NCBI RefSeq assembly: GCF_041435435.1 | Contig: NZ_CP108494.1 | Coordinates: 3,878,501-3,942,500, forward strand | Direction of reading: 5' to 3' | Length of the DNA stretch: 64,000 nucleotides | From: Streptomyces sp. NBC_01241 | Lineage (GTDB): Bacteria; Actinomycetota; Actinomycetes; Streptomycetales; Streptomycetaceae | Shown here: one piece after another, positions 25,311-33,960 of the stretch | Layout: each line of letters starts with the position of its first letter | Numbering within the stretch: the first letter of the stretch is position 1 | The notes under the pieces: model-generated | The model's input: the letters and a program-made list of their open reading frames with translations, nothing else | Told to the model about the DNA's origin: nothing | The model's database searches: none | Translations under genes and position numbers: made by a program

Positions 25311-26834
25311 CTACGCCAGGTCAAGTGCCTGCCTGCGTGCGCGCAGAAGGTCATCGAGCACGCGCACCGGTGACGTGGGACGCATGGCAAGCCGCGCGTC
25401 TAGAGCCGCCTCCCACTGTTCGGTCAGACCGAGCATGAGCCGCTTGCGCATGCCGGGCGTGACGTGGGCGTAGCGCGCCGAGACCGATCCGTCGATGTGG
25501 CCCATGCGCTCGTCCATGAGCACCTTCTCGGTGCCGAGGTCCTCCATCATGGTCCGGTGGGTGTGGCGGAGCCCGTGGGGTGTGAGGCCCTTGGCGATTG
25601 GGAGCCAGCATGAGTCGGCCCGCGCACCGGCGCCGCGCCCTCGCGCCGGGACACCAGGCCAAGGTTCGCCGAGTAGCGGCACAGGCCGTGGTTCTTGCGG
25701 CGCCTTCTTCGGGTACCAGCCTGAGACCGCAGGGGTGAACAGCCATGTCGCGAAACCGTTCCTGCGCCAGTGGGCTGCGTGCGTCGGCACCGCGCCGCCC
25801 CGTACGAAACCGAGGTCCGCGATGGCCTTCTCGACCCGTACCCGCGTGGCTTCGGCGACATGGTCGGGGCGGTTAAGGACATTGGACACCGTCCCTGTGG
25901 AGACGCTGGCCAGGCGCGCGACGTCGACGAGCTTCGCACCCAGGTGGCCACCCGTACGAGCCGTGCCCTGCCCGCGGAAGACGTAGGTCCTGCCGTGGCA
26001 CGAGCAGGGAGTCGGCTTCGTGCGGGCGATGTGGTTGGCGACCAGGGCCGACAGCCAGTCCATGGAGTCGATGGTGCGGTAGCTGTCGTCCTTGGGTGGG
26101 CAGCGCACCAGCTCCCCCGAGTCGAGTTCGTACAGCTGCCACTCGACCCGAAAAGCCGCGGGACGGACGAACTCGGTCTCCAGGCCCACGATCTCGCCCC
26201 AGCGCTTGCCGGTGTATCCCTTGAGGACGACAGCGACGAACTCGTCATCGCGGCCGGACAGCAGGGCGGCTCTCTCGGCGGTCAGCAGGATGCCGACCGC
26301 GTCGGTGACGACCTTCTCCGGCCCGCGGTCTCGTGAGCGGCCGGCGCGCTTGCCGCGCCCGCGCCTCCTGGCCGCCGGGTTGGACGTGATCAGGCCCTCG
26401 TCGATCGCGTCCTCAAAGATCAAGTGGAGTGTCGAGCGCCAAGTCTTGACGCTGGAGGCCGCGTACACGGCCTTCTCCTTCTTCTCCCAGACATCGACGT
26501 CGATGCGCAGGATGCCGGCGAGCCCCTTGTCCTCAAAGTCGGGGAGCAGGTGCTCCTCGATGTGGCGCTTGTAGTTCTGCATCGTCGAGGCGGCCAGGTC
26601 CTGGGCGCCGTACCAGCGGCTCGCGTACTCGCCGAAGGTCTCCTGGCCGAGTGCCGGGTCACGCCAGTCGCCGCGCCGGTACTTGTTCTCGGCCTCGCTC
26701 GCGGCGCGCTGGGCCTCGCCCTTGGTGGCGAACTTGATCGCCTTGCCACTCTCGTCGATGACCGTGAGGTGCTTGCCAGGTGCGGTCTTGTACCGGCCGC
26801 GCCAGTAGTTTCCGCGCTTCTCCGCGAAACCCAC
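25311..26834 (-). CDS. int: tyrosine recombinase (integrase) with embedded LacI-type HTH
   Basis: A 507-residue site-specific integrase. An AP2-like N-terminal arm-binding region (residues 1-55) and core-binding SAM-like domain (about 62-150) precede the catalytic domain. Active-site residues can be picked out: Arg211 (TGKRWGE), Lys248 (PPKDD), His420/Arg423 (LTPHGLRH), His446 (MGHIDGS) and Tyr455 (ARYAHV). Residues about 300-347 (KLVDVARLASVSTGTVSNVL, then a LacI hinge-like VRVEKAIADLGFVRGG) are a LacI-family helix-turn-helix inserted between Lys248 and the HxxR box. The insert may read DNA arms or autoregulate. It is co-transcribed with xis 30 bp upstream. Confidence 0.92.
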   Translation of the reverse strand: MGFAEKRGNYWRGRYKTAPGKHLTVIDESGKAIKFATKGEAQRAASEAENKYRRGDWRDPALGQETFGEYASRWYGAQDLAASTMQNYKRHIEEHLLPDFEDKGLAGILRIDVDVWEKKEKAVYAASSVKTWRSTLHLIFEDAIDEGLITSNPAARRRGRGKRAGRSRDRGPEKVVTDAVGILLTAERAALLSGRDDEFVAVVLKGYTGKRWGEIVGLETEFVRPAAFRVEWQLYELDSGELVRCPPKDDSYRTIDSMDWLSALVANHIARTKPTPCSCHGRTYVFRGQGTARTGGHLGAKLVDVARLASVSTGTVSNVLNRPDHVAEATRVRVEKAIADLGFVRGGAVPTHAAHWRRNGFATWLFTPAVSGWYPKKAPQEPRPVPLLGEPWPGVPARGRGAGARADSCWLPIAKGLTPHGLRHTHRTMMEDLGTEKVLMDERMGHIDGSVSARYAHVTPGMRKRLMLGLTEQWEAALDARLAMRPTSPVRVLDDLLRARRQALDLA

Positions 26835-26864
26835 GCTCCTCCTTTCCTTTGATACGTGGTCGCG

Positions 26865-27224
26865 TCAGGCGACGGTGCTGAACTGGCTCTGCCTGACGCG
26901 GGACGGAGGCCGCGCCCGCAGGCGGGTTGTCGGCGCGGCAAGCTGGGGGCGCTGGGGCGCGTTCGCCTGCTGGCCGTGTGCCTTTGCGGCGGTCCGAGCT
27001 GTGAACGGCTGGGATGCCCGTGCGGGCCGTTCCTCATGGAGCCGGATGATCTCTGCGAGGTGTTCTGCAGTGAAGCGATACGCGCGGCCAACCCGGGTGA
27101 AGGGGATCAGCCGCCGACGGGCCCGGTCCTTGACCCACCAGGCAGAGCAGCCGAGAACAGCAGCAATTTCCTCGGGGAGGTAGAGGCGGGACAGCGCTAC
27201 CTCGGTGCCTGGCTGCTCAGCCAC
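26865..27224 (-). CDS. xis: excisionase-like HTH protein
   Basis: A 119-residue protein with a MerR/excisionase-type winged helix at residues 13-65 (LYLPEEIAAVLGCSAWWVKD, then RVGRAYRFTAEHLAEII) and a basic Gln/Arg-rich tail. The GTG start at 27224 is fixed by a near-perfect aaggagg seven to nine bases upstream (27231-27240 on the plus strand). A position directly upstream of int is canonical for Xis of actinomycete integrative elements, where it directs excision together with Int. Confidence 0.85.
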   Translation of the reverse strand: MAEQPGTEVALSRLYLPEEIAAVLGCSAWWVKDRARRRLIPFTRVGRAYRFTAEHLAEIIRLHEERPARASQPFTARTAAKAHGQQANAPQRPQLAAPTTRLRARPPSRVRQSQFSTVA

Positions 27225-27427
27225 GCGAGATCGCCTCCTTCGCGGTACGGAGGCGGAAGGGCAACAGGGCAGGGGAAATGGCCTCTCGGTGCAAGGAGGT
27301 TCCTTCTCTGGCGCGGCCGTGCGGATACGGATACGCCGGTCTTGGTGGTTCAGGTACGGGCGAGGTGATGTACGTAGCGGCTGCCGGGTGTTGGCCCACC
27401 CGGGCAACGCCGTGAGGGCTCGTTCCG

Positions 27428-27679
27428 CTAGCTCGTCTCGGCGAGCAGGGCGAGCGGCGAGACGCCGAGAGCGGCTGCGATGGCGACGAGGTCGTCGACG
27501 TCGCAACGGCGCTGTCTGCATTCGATGCGGGACAACATCGTGATGGTCATGGGGCGGCCGAGCGCGGTGACCCGTTCGGCCAGCTGACGCTGGGCGAATC
27601 CGCGTGCTGTGCGGGCACACACAATGGCGCGGGCGGTCAGCACGCCGGCCGGACCAATTCCCAGAGGGCTTTCAGGCAT
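27428..27679 (-). CDS. Xre-family regulator
   Basis: An 83-residue single-domain Cro/C1-type HTH protein (RGFAQRQLAERVTALGRPM, then TITMLSRIECRQRRCDVDDL) with an unusual four-cysteine content. It faces the same way as xis and int and is divergent from the replication genes across a 626-bp non-coding region, the usual place for an element's copy-control or maintenance repressor. Confidence 0.82.
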   Translation of the reverse strand: MPESPLGIGPAGVLTARAIVCARTARGFAQRQLAERVTALGRPMTITMLSRIECRQRRCDVDDLVAIAAALGVSPLALLAETS

Positions 27680-28305
27680 GGGTCAGTTGTAGCTTCGATT
27701 GCGCGGTTTCGGTAACCGGCGATCCGCTGCTATATTCCGCGTCTTTGTTGTCAGATCTGGTCCCCTGGGTCCCGCGAGCGACGCAACATAGCCCGGAATC
27801 CGCCGTTGGCCAAATTTCTCCAACCACCCTGATGCCCTATCGCCTACCGGGTCTCTGACGTGGGGTTCCTGCATCGCCCGGCTACCTCGCACGCCCGCCA
27901 AAGCCGCACCAAAACTGGTTTACCGGTTGCCCCTTTTATGCCGCTTCTTCGTCAACCGCCAATTCGGGTTTACCGTTTTAGGGAAGCCGCGCACGATGCG
28001 TTCGCCGAGAGCTGTTTGCTTTCTCGGCAGAATGCTGGACTTGTGCGGGGAGGGTGTGGCTGTCTTGGCCATGCGCCCGGAACCCCTGCGGCGCCGAGCA
28101 CATGAAGAAACCCCCGGCGGGCCAACGCCGGGGGCCAAGAAGTCCCTACCGATATCGCCCGTACCTGAACGATCAAGACGGTGGCGGTTGCAACGCCACC
28201 GGGTGAGGAACCGTCTATGCCCCAACAAGCTACTGCCTTCGTGGCCGTAGTCGCATCCTCGTCGCCGAACTCCTCTGCTCTGCCCACGAAGGCGGGGCGA
28301 TAGAC
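27680..28305. other. 626-bp non-coding control region of the element, with GGTTTACCG repeats
   Basis: No credible gene is seen. The stretch is clearly less GC-rich than its neighbours. ggtttaccg occurs at 27917-27925 and 27967-27975 (50 bp apart, same orientation), and a related inverted cggtaacc lies at 27710-27717. These could be operators for the Xre protein or iterons of a replication origin. The right end holds a terminator hairpin at 28111-28134. Confidence 0.5.
28111..28134. terminator. hairpin in the element control region
   Basis: cccccggcg (28111-28119) pairs perfectly with cgccggggg (28126-28134) around ggccaa. It may insulate the rep-like operon from upstream transcription. Confidence 0.6.
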
Positions 28306-29223
28306 ATGGCGCGGATACGCACCATCAAGCCGGAAGCCTTCATCTCCGAGTCGCTCGCCGCGGTGAGTGTCCATGCCGAGCGGACCTTTTTCGGCCTACT
28401 CACGCAGGCAGACGACCATGGCCGCTTCCGCGACCAGGCCGCCGTCATCGCCGGCGCCTTGTGGTCCCTGCGCCCCGAGCACGGCCCGCTGGAGGTCGAG
28501 GACGACCTCACGCAGCTCGACGGTGCCGGTCTGATCTGCCGGTACGAGGGCGACGACGGCAAGCGATACCTGCACATCGTCGCCTGGGCTCGCCACCAGA
28601 AGATCAACCGGCCCAGCGGCAGCCGCTGCCCGGCCTGTCCGCACCACCAGGGCGGCCGATCGGCCGAGGCCGCCCCGCCTGGTCACGGCGTCCTCCGTGA
28701 ACAGGCCGTGAGCCCTCATGGGGGAAGCCCTGAGGGGTCCCGCGAATGTAGTGAGCCATCCGTGAACCGGGAAACCGCAGGTCAGGGCAATTTCAGTGAG
28801 TCCTCACCACAACGCCGGGAGATTGCAGTGAGGACTCAGGGTCCGGATCTAGGACCTAGGATCCTGGATCTAGGATCACCTCCGGTGGGGAGCGCAAGCG
28901 CCCCCGCGCCCCAGGCTGCCTCGAGTTCGGTCTCGGCCAAGAGTCTGGTAGGCGAGTACGTCGCCTCATGTGAACACCGGCCGCCCAGCGACGTGCTCGG
29001 CCACCTCGGCCGAGTGGTCACCAAACTGCTCGGCGAGGGCGTCGCACCCGACCACATCCGCGCCGGGATGAGCCGCATGCGTGCCAAGGGCTTGTCCGTA
29101 AGCCTGCTGCCGAGCCTGGTCAACGAGGCCATGAACACTCCGCGGGCAGCTGCCGCCCCGCACCGAGCGTGGACCAACCCGGCGCCCGCTGACGTCGAGA
29201 CGGCCTACGGGGGCCAGCTGTGA
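28306..29223 (+). CDS. replication-initiator/primosomal-like protein of the element
   Basis: A 305-residue protein. The N-terminal 110 residues (MARIRTIKPEAFISESLAAV, LLTQADDHGRFRDQ, YLHIVAWARHQKINRP) match the winged-helix domain found in phage and integrative-element replication proteins that act before a DnaC-type loader. A Ser/Pro-rich linker (120-200) follows, then a helical C-terminal domain. The next gene starts inside its stop codon (GTGA), so both are coupled, as for initiator/loader pairs. In the linker-coding DNA (28850-28880) the hexamer-like string gatctagga recurs. The initiator role is inferred from homology pattern and position. Confidence 0.7.
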   Translation: MARIRTIKPEAFISESLAAVSVHAERTFFGLLTQADDHGRFRDQAAVIAGALWSLRPEHGPLEVEDDLTQLDGAGLICRYEGDDGKRYLHIVAWARHQKINRPSGSRCPACPHHQGGRSAEAAPPGHGVLREQAVSPHGGSPEGSRECSEPSVNRETAGQGNFSESSPQRREIAVRTQGPDLGPRILDLGSPPVGSASAPAPQAASSSVSAKSLVGEYVASCEHRPPSDVLGHLGRVVTKLLGEGVAPDHIRAGMSRMRAKGLSVSLLPSLVNEAMNTPRAAAAPHRAWTNPAPADVETAYGGQL

Positions 29224-29918
29224 CCACAGCCACCACCAGCCGGGAACCGCAGCGCATCAACACCCTGGCGGCCCGCCTCGGCTCGATCCTCGCCGACCGG
29301 GGCATCGACGCAACCGCCACACCCGCCGAGGCCCCTTCGGAGCGGGTGACCGCACTGGAACTGGCCGAGGCCCGCATCCCGCCTCGCTACCGCCACGCCC
29401 TCGCCGGCCACCAGCAGGTCGCCGCCTGGGTCGACGAGGTGGCCCTTGCCGCACGGCCCGGACCGAGCGGCACCCGGGGCATCGCACTCGGACCATCGCT
29501 CCTGATCGCCGGACCCACCGGCACCGGCAAGACGCACCAGGCGTACGGCGCGGTGCGGTCACTGCTGACCGCCGGTGTGCGACTGCGGTGGGAGGCAGCC
29601 ACCACGGCCGACCTGTACGCCCGCTTGCGCCCACGCCCTGGCCACGACGCCGAGCGCGACCTCGCCACTCTCGGCAGCTGCCCGCTGCTGATCCTGGACG
29701 ACCTCGGCGCGGCCAAGCAGTCGGAGTGGACCGAGGAGATCACGTACCGGCTGATCAACCGCCGCTACACCGACCTGCTCCCCACCCTCATCACGACGAA
29801 TCTGCCGACCGCCGCGCTGCGCGACGCTGTCGGCGACCGCGTCGCCTCCCGTCTCGCCGAGATGACCACGACCGTCGTCCTCACCGGCGCCGACCGCAGA
29901 CGCCAGCCCGCCGCCTGA
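29220..29918 (+). CDS. DnaC/IstB-like AAA+ ATPase (helicase loader)
   Basis: A 232-residue AAA+ protein with Walker A GPTGTGKTHQAYGA, Walker B PLLILDDLGAAK and sensor I LITTNLP, the pattern of DnaC-type helicase loaders. The preceding 95 residues would contact the initiator or helicase. The GTG start overlaps the upstream stop. It is unlikely to be a transposition IstB, because no IstA partner adjoins it and it pairs with a replication gene; the IS21 IstB of this window is a different protein at 33961. Confidence 0.85.
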   Translation: MTTATTSREPQRINTLAARLGSILADRGIDATATPAEAPSERVTALELAEARIPPRYRHALAGHQQVAAWVDEVALAARPGPSGTRGIALGPSLLIAGPTGTGKTHQAYGAVRSLLTAGVRLRWEAATTADLYARLRPRPGHDAERDLATLGSCPLLILDDLGAAKQSEWTEEITYRLINRRYTDLLPTLITTNLPTAALRDAVGDRVASRLAEMTTTVVLTGADRRRQPAA

Positions 29919-30015
29919 CCGCACGGCGCCGACCGCACCTGCTCGCCTTCACCACGCCGCCCGCCCGCGCCCACGCCTGCCCACACGGCGCGGCGGGCCT
30001 CTGGAGACCCCCTGT

Positions 30016-31308
30016 ATGACGCAACTCGCCCTGCCCGCACTCGGGCGCTGGAACGCGATGTCTCTCGCGCTTACCGCCCTTCTGGTCGCATGCACGGTGC
30101 TGCTGGTCGGCTGGCTGATCTACCGACGCGCTCTCCGGAACCGCGGCAAGCGACAGCCCGGAACGCCCACAGTCAGGGTCGCCGCACTGGCTGCGGTCGG
30201 CTGTACTGCCTACAGCGCCGACACCAGCTGGCGGTTCGCCGCCGACTACCTGGACATGAGCGGCACCACCGAGCGCACCGCGATGTTCGCCGCTGCCGAA
30301 CTCGCCCTCTTCGCCACGGCACTGCTGGCGCGGCAGAACCTGCACGGCCCCAAGCAAGCACCCGGCCTGCCCGGCATCCTGACCTGGGTGATCACCGCTG
30401 TGCAGGTGATCCCCGCGTACGCCGAGTCGGGTGTGGTCGGCGGCACGGTGCGGGCCTTCGTAGGCCCGGTCATGGCCGCACTGCTCTGGCATCAGGCCAT
30501 GGGCATCGAACTGCGCATCCGCACGCCCGAGGCCGCCTCCCACAGCGTCCTCGCCCGGATCGGACGCGAAGTACGCGAACGCCTGCTCTCCCGCCTTGGG
30601 ATCGCCGAACGCGATCGTGATGCCGCGCAGATCACCCGCGACCGTGCCACCCGCCGAGCCGTCGCCTTGGCCGCGCATCTAGCGGAGCGAACCCAAAAGC
30701 AGCGCGCCAGCTGGCGAGGCCGGCGCACTTCACGACGGCTGTCACAGGCCATCGCCCAAGCCTCGGTGGGCATCGACCAGCACCAACGCGAAGTGCTGCT
30801 GCACCAGCTCGCCGTCCGCCGTCACGCGACAGCGCTGGCCACGATCGAACTGCCATCGCCTTGGACCGCTTTCACTCCGAACGAGGGCACCACGCGCCAT
30901 GTCGAGACAACTCCCCCGCGCAGCCGATCGGGTGCCGACTACGCCTCGGAGACCGAGGAAGCCACGGAACACCCCGCCCCTGGGCTTCGTCCCGAGTTCC
31001 TGCCTCCTCGATCCGTGCAGAGCCAACTTCCCCTGCACGATTCGGCACCCACTCCCGAGAGCACCGTGTCGCGCTCCGAAGAAGACGTCCCTACGCCGCA
31101 ACGCTACGGACGCCCTCCCGGTGCCGAAATGGACGAACTACTCGCCATCGGCCGCGAGGCCATTGCAGTGCACGGAACGGGGACCCGCGCCGTGCTGCGG
31201 AACGCCATCCGCAACGCCGAACTCACCATCTCCGAGAACCGGCTCACCGAACTCAAGGGGCTCCTAGCCGCTGAGCAGGGCGCCAAAAACAGCCTTCCCA
31301 CGGGCTGA
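30016..31308 (+). CDS. DUF2637-like polytopic membrane protein of the element
   Basis: A 430-residue protein with about four or five N-terminal membrane segments (for example residues 17-36 and 53-68, the latter around VAALAAVGCTAYSADTSW), followed by a long cytoplasmic Arg/Glu-rich region that is probably coiled (REVRERLLSRLGIAERDRDA). The membrane part resembles the DUF2637 proteins that accompany actinomycete conjugative elements. The last 55 residues (GAEMDELLAIGREAIAVHGT) look like a separate small helical domain. The function may be in transfer or spread, which is inferred from context. Confidence 0.72.
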   Translation: MTQLALPALGRWNAMSLALTALLVACTVLLVGWLIYRRALRNRGKRQPGTPTVRVAALAAVGCTAYSADTSWRFAADYLDMSGTTERTAMFAAAELALFATALLARQNLHGPKQAPGLPGILTWVITAVQVIPAYAESGVVGGTVRAFVGPVMAALLWHQAMGIELRIRTPEAASHSVLARIGREVRERLLSRLGIAERDRDAAQITRDRATRRAVALAAHLAERTQKQRASWRGRRTSRRLSQAIAQASVGIDQHQREVLLHQLAVRRHATALATIELPSPWTAFTPNEGTTRHVETTPPRSRSGADYASETEEATEHPAPGLRPEFLPPRSVQSQLPLHDSAPTPESTVSRSEEDVPTPQRYGRPPGAEMDELLAIGREAIAVHGTGTRAVLRNAIRNAELTISENRLTELKGLLAAEQGAKNSLPTG

Positions 31309-31325
31309 CCGGATATCCGGTCAGC
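31304..31325. repeat. perfect 22-bp palindrome over the DUF2637-like stop codon
   Basis: gctgaccggat followed by atccggtcagc is an exact 22-bp palindrome containing the TGA at 31306-31308. A small hairpin (ccag-aaacg-ctgg) follows at 31325-31337. The location is immediately before mobC and the relaxase, where an oriT would be expected; a terminator or operator is equally possible. Confidence 0.5.
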
Positions 31326-31499
31326 CAGAAACGCTGGCACGGGGACCTGCGGACCATCAGCTCCGCCTGGCCCCAGCCCCCTCATTCGCGCCGCTATGCC
31401 AGACACGGCCCTCCCCCTCGAACCAACGGGAGGCAGGGCTACTGCCCATCAGCCGGCCTGATCCGCCAATCCCCCCTCTCCCACCAGGAGCTTCTCTCC

Positions 31500-32129
31500 A
31501 TGCACGATTCGTGCACCAGCAGCCCGGACCACCACCAGAACGAGACACAAGCCACCCCAGCCCCAGGCGAAGCAAGTTGGAGGTTCGGACACTCCCCCGC
31601 GGGGGGAGCGTCCGAACCCGATCCCGCCCCAGGGGTGGCGGGGCCCGACCCGCGCCAGGGGGCGCCGGACGGAAAGGCTGCGACCGAGGGCGGATCGCAG
31701 CCAAGTACAGCCGTCCGCCAGCGCCGGCCAAAGGGCACATCACGTCCGCGCGACAAGAAGCAGCGCTCAGCCCAGAGCGTCCGCCTCAACGAACGCGAAC
31801 ACACCATCATCCAGACCGGCGCCGATGCCGTCGGCATGAGCATCGCCGGGTTCCTCGCCCATTCCGCCCTGGCCGCCGCCCGCGACCAAACCCGCACCGC
31901 CGCGACCATCGCCGCCGACCACGACGTCCTCACCGAGCTCTTCGCCACAGGCCGCAAGCTCGGCTGGGCCGGCAGCAACCTCAACCAGATGACCAAGACC
32001 CTCAACTCGGGCGGCGACATCGACAGCGCCCGCATCGAGGAAACCCTCACCTACGTCCGCCGCGCGGCCACCGCCACCAGGGCGGCCGTTGAGCGGATCA
32101 ACAACCGCCAGATAGACGGGACCACTTGA
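31500..32129 (+). CDS. mobC: MobC-like relaxosome accessory protein
   Basis: A 209-residue protein. The first 85 residues are low-complexity (Pro/Gly/Ser), then a ribbon-helix-helix-type domain appears (QSVRLNEREHTIIQTGADAV, GMSIAGFLAHSALAAARDQ) and the conserved MobC end GSNLNQMTKTLNSGGDID. Such proteins bind oriT and help the relaxase load. The stop overlaps the relaxase TTG start, the standard mobC-relaxase coupling. Confidence 0.87.
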   Translation: MHDSCTSSPDHHQNETQATPAPGEASWRFGHSPAGGASEPDPAPGVAGPDPRQGAPDGKAATEGGSQPSTAVRQRRPKGTSRPRDKKQRSAQSVRLNEREHTIIQTGADAVGMSIAGFLAHSALAAARDQTRTAATIAADHDVLTELFATGRKLGWAGSNLNQMTKTLNSGGDIDSARIEETLTYVRRAATATRAAVERINNRQIDGTT

Positions 32130-33219
32130 TCCCCCGCATCCACAAGCAAGGCAGCAGCACCCGCGGCCTGCTCAACTACCTCTACGGCAAGGGCACCCGC
32201 GAAGACCACGTCGACCCGCACCTGGTCGCCTCCTTCGACGACATGGCGCCTGACCCCGGCCGCGACTTCTCCGCGACGAAGGAAGACCTCCAGCGGCTTC
32301 TCGACCAGCCACTGCACCTCCTCGACGCAGAGCAGCGGCCCGCCCAGCACGTGTGGCACTGTTCCGTACGCGCGGCACGCACCGACCGCATCCTGAGCGA
32401 CGAGGAGTGGGGCGACATCGCCCGCCGCATCGTGGCCGCCACCGGCATCGACTCCGGCGGCCCAGACGACGCCGGGTGCCGGTGGGCCGCTGTCCGCCAC
32501 GCCGACGACCACATCCACATCATCGCCACCCTCGTACGCGAGGACGGCCGCCGCCCCGAGCACCACCGCTCCGGCCAACGCGCTCAGGCCGAAGCGCGCC
32601 TCATCGAAGCCGACTACGACCTACACCGCGTCACCCCCGGCGACGGCACCGCAGCCAAACGCCCCACCAGCGCCGAGCGCCACAAAGCCGAACGCCAAGG
32701 GCGGGAGCGCACGGCGCGGGAGCAGCTGCGCGAGACTGTGCGCGGCGCCTCGGCCGGCGCCGCCTCCACGGATGAGTTCTTCGACCGTCTGGCCGCCAAC
32801 GGTCTGCTGATCCGCAAGCGGATCGCACCGTCGGGCGACCTGCTCGGCTACAAGGTCGCGCTGCCCGATGACCGCAACAAGGACGACGAGCCGGTCTTCT
32901 ACTCCGGCTCCACACTCGCCCCCGACCTGTCCCTGCCCCGCATCCGCGAACGCTGGGCCCTTCACGCAGAGGCGGTCTCCGAGCGCGGGCCTGAGCCGGT
33001 GCAGCCCGCCCTGCCGCCGGTGACCCATCCCGCGTTCGCTCGGCGCCGGGCTGCCGCTGCCACCTGGCAGGCTCTGTTGATCATTGATCACGGCGATGAC
33101 GGCATGGCAGCAGCACAGATCTCCGCAGCAGGGGAGGTCCTGGACGCGCTCGCCCAGACCTCTGCTGCCCACACCCGTGCTGAACTCCAGCAGGCGGCCT
33201 CCGTGTTCGAGCGGGCCAG
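32126..33219 (+). pseudogene. relaxase (MOBP-type) gene, 5' part, split by IS21 element
   Basis: Codons 1 to 364 of a mobilisation relaxase. The N-terminal catalytic tyrosine region is LLNYLYGKG and the metal-binding histidine motif is RHADDHIHIIATLVRED, the HUH-nuclease pattern. The start is TTG overlapping the mobC stop. The IS element begins at 33220, so translation reads into it and stops at 33367, giving a 413-residue hybrid with a foreign tail. The HUH domain is whole, so nicking activity could survive. The rest of the gene continues at 36636 in the frame expected after IS removal. Confidence 0.88.
33215..33219 (+). repeat. left 5-bp target-site duplication GCCAG
   Basis: gccag directly precedes the IS left end and is repeated at 36631-36635 directly after its right end. 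This marks both borders of the insertion. Confidence 0.85.
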
Positions 33220-33225
33220 TGTGGA

Positions 33226-33268
33226 CGATCACGTAATTCCCCGGCCGTGTGGTCACGTAATTCCCCAC
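33226..33268 (+). repeat. IS21 left multiple terminal repeats
   Basis: Two copies of the transposase-binding element: cgatcacgtaattcccc at 33226-33242 and ggtcacgtaattccccac at 33251-33268. Confidence 0.85.
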
Positions 33269-33341
33269 CCTGTCGGTGGCGAGGTGTCAGGTGTAAGAGG
33301 CCGTCGTCGACTGGTCGGTGGCCTCTGGCAGACTCCGCGGC

Positions 33342-33884
33342 ATGGGTATGTTCAAGCGGGCCAATGAGCCGGAGAGTGCTGGTCAGGCTGGAGAGCGAGC
33401 CGACCTGAGCCCCCTGCTTCTGCAGGGCGAAGACATGATCGAACAGTTGGGTCGTGCCCACATGTCTTGGGGGCTGGGTTCAGCGGACCGCTGGGATCTG
33501 GACCAGACGACCGGCATCATCACCTGGACCTTCCCCGACAAGACGGCGACAGCGCCCGCTCAGATCCTCGGCAGTTTCAGCCCCGGCTCGGGCTCATGGC
33601 TGTGGGCCTGGGCCAACAAGAGCATCCTGCCCGATATGAGCCGGGACGCCCGCAGGTTCCGTGACTGGGCAGAAGCCAACGGGCATCCCGCCCTTGCCCA
33701 GCCGGAGATCAACGCCGATGAGCAAGGTGCGTCGACGCTCGTGGCATTGGCTGTCCGGGTCACCGGAGCGGCGGGCTACTACAAGGGTCCGGGAGGCAAC
33801 TCGGCCGTGATTATCACCTTCGGGCCGGTCACCCTCACCGCTGCGGACGGCAAGGTCTCCACGTTCAACATCAATATCAACTAG
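33342..33884 (+). CDS. DUF6882-like protein carried inside the IS21 element
   Basis: A 180-residue protein. The pattern WGLGSADRWDLDQTTGIITW, then GSFSPGSGSWLWAWANKSIL and DARRFRDWAEANGHP, matches DUF6882 proteins of actinobacteria as I remember them, a family of unknown function in which Trp-rich strands dominate. The ATG at 33342 (or 33348) is chosen; an in-frame GTG lies at 33318. It is oriented opposite to istAB and lies wholly between the IS left repeats and istB, so it moves with the element. It could be a neutral passenger or a selectable (for example immunity-like) gene; nothing in the sequence decides. Confidence 0.8.
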   Translation: MGMFKRANEPESAGQAGERADLSPLLLQGEDMIEQLGRAHMSWGLGSADRWDLDQTTGIITWTFPDKTATAPAQILGSFSPGSGSWLWAWANKSILPDMSRDARRFRDWAEANGHPALAQPEINADEQGASTLVALAVRVTGAAGYYKGPGGNSAVIITFGPVTLTAADGKVSTFNININ

Positions 33885-33960
33885 CGTCGGCGAACCGAGG
33901 CCGAGGCGCCTGAGCCCCACGGCCCAGGCGCCGATCCGATGATTCCCATGGTCAGCTGCC

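Noticed and set aside
29220..29918. IstB of a second IS21 element
   Set aside because: The AAA+ protein is fused by GTGA overlap to a replication-like gene and lacks an IstA partner and terminal repeats, so a DnaC-like loader fits better.
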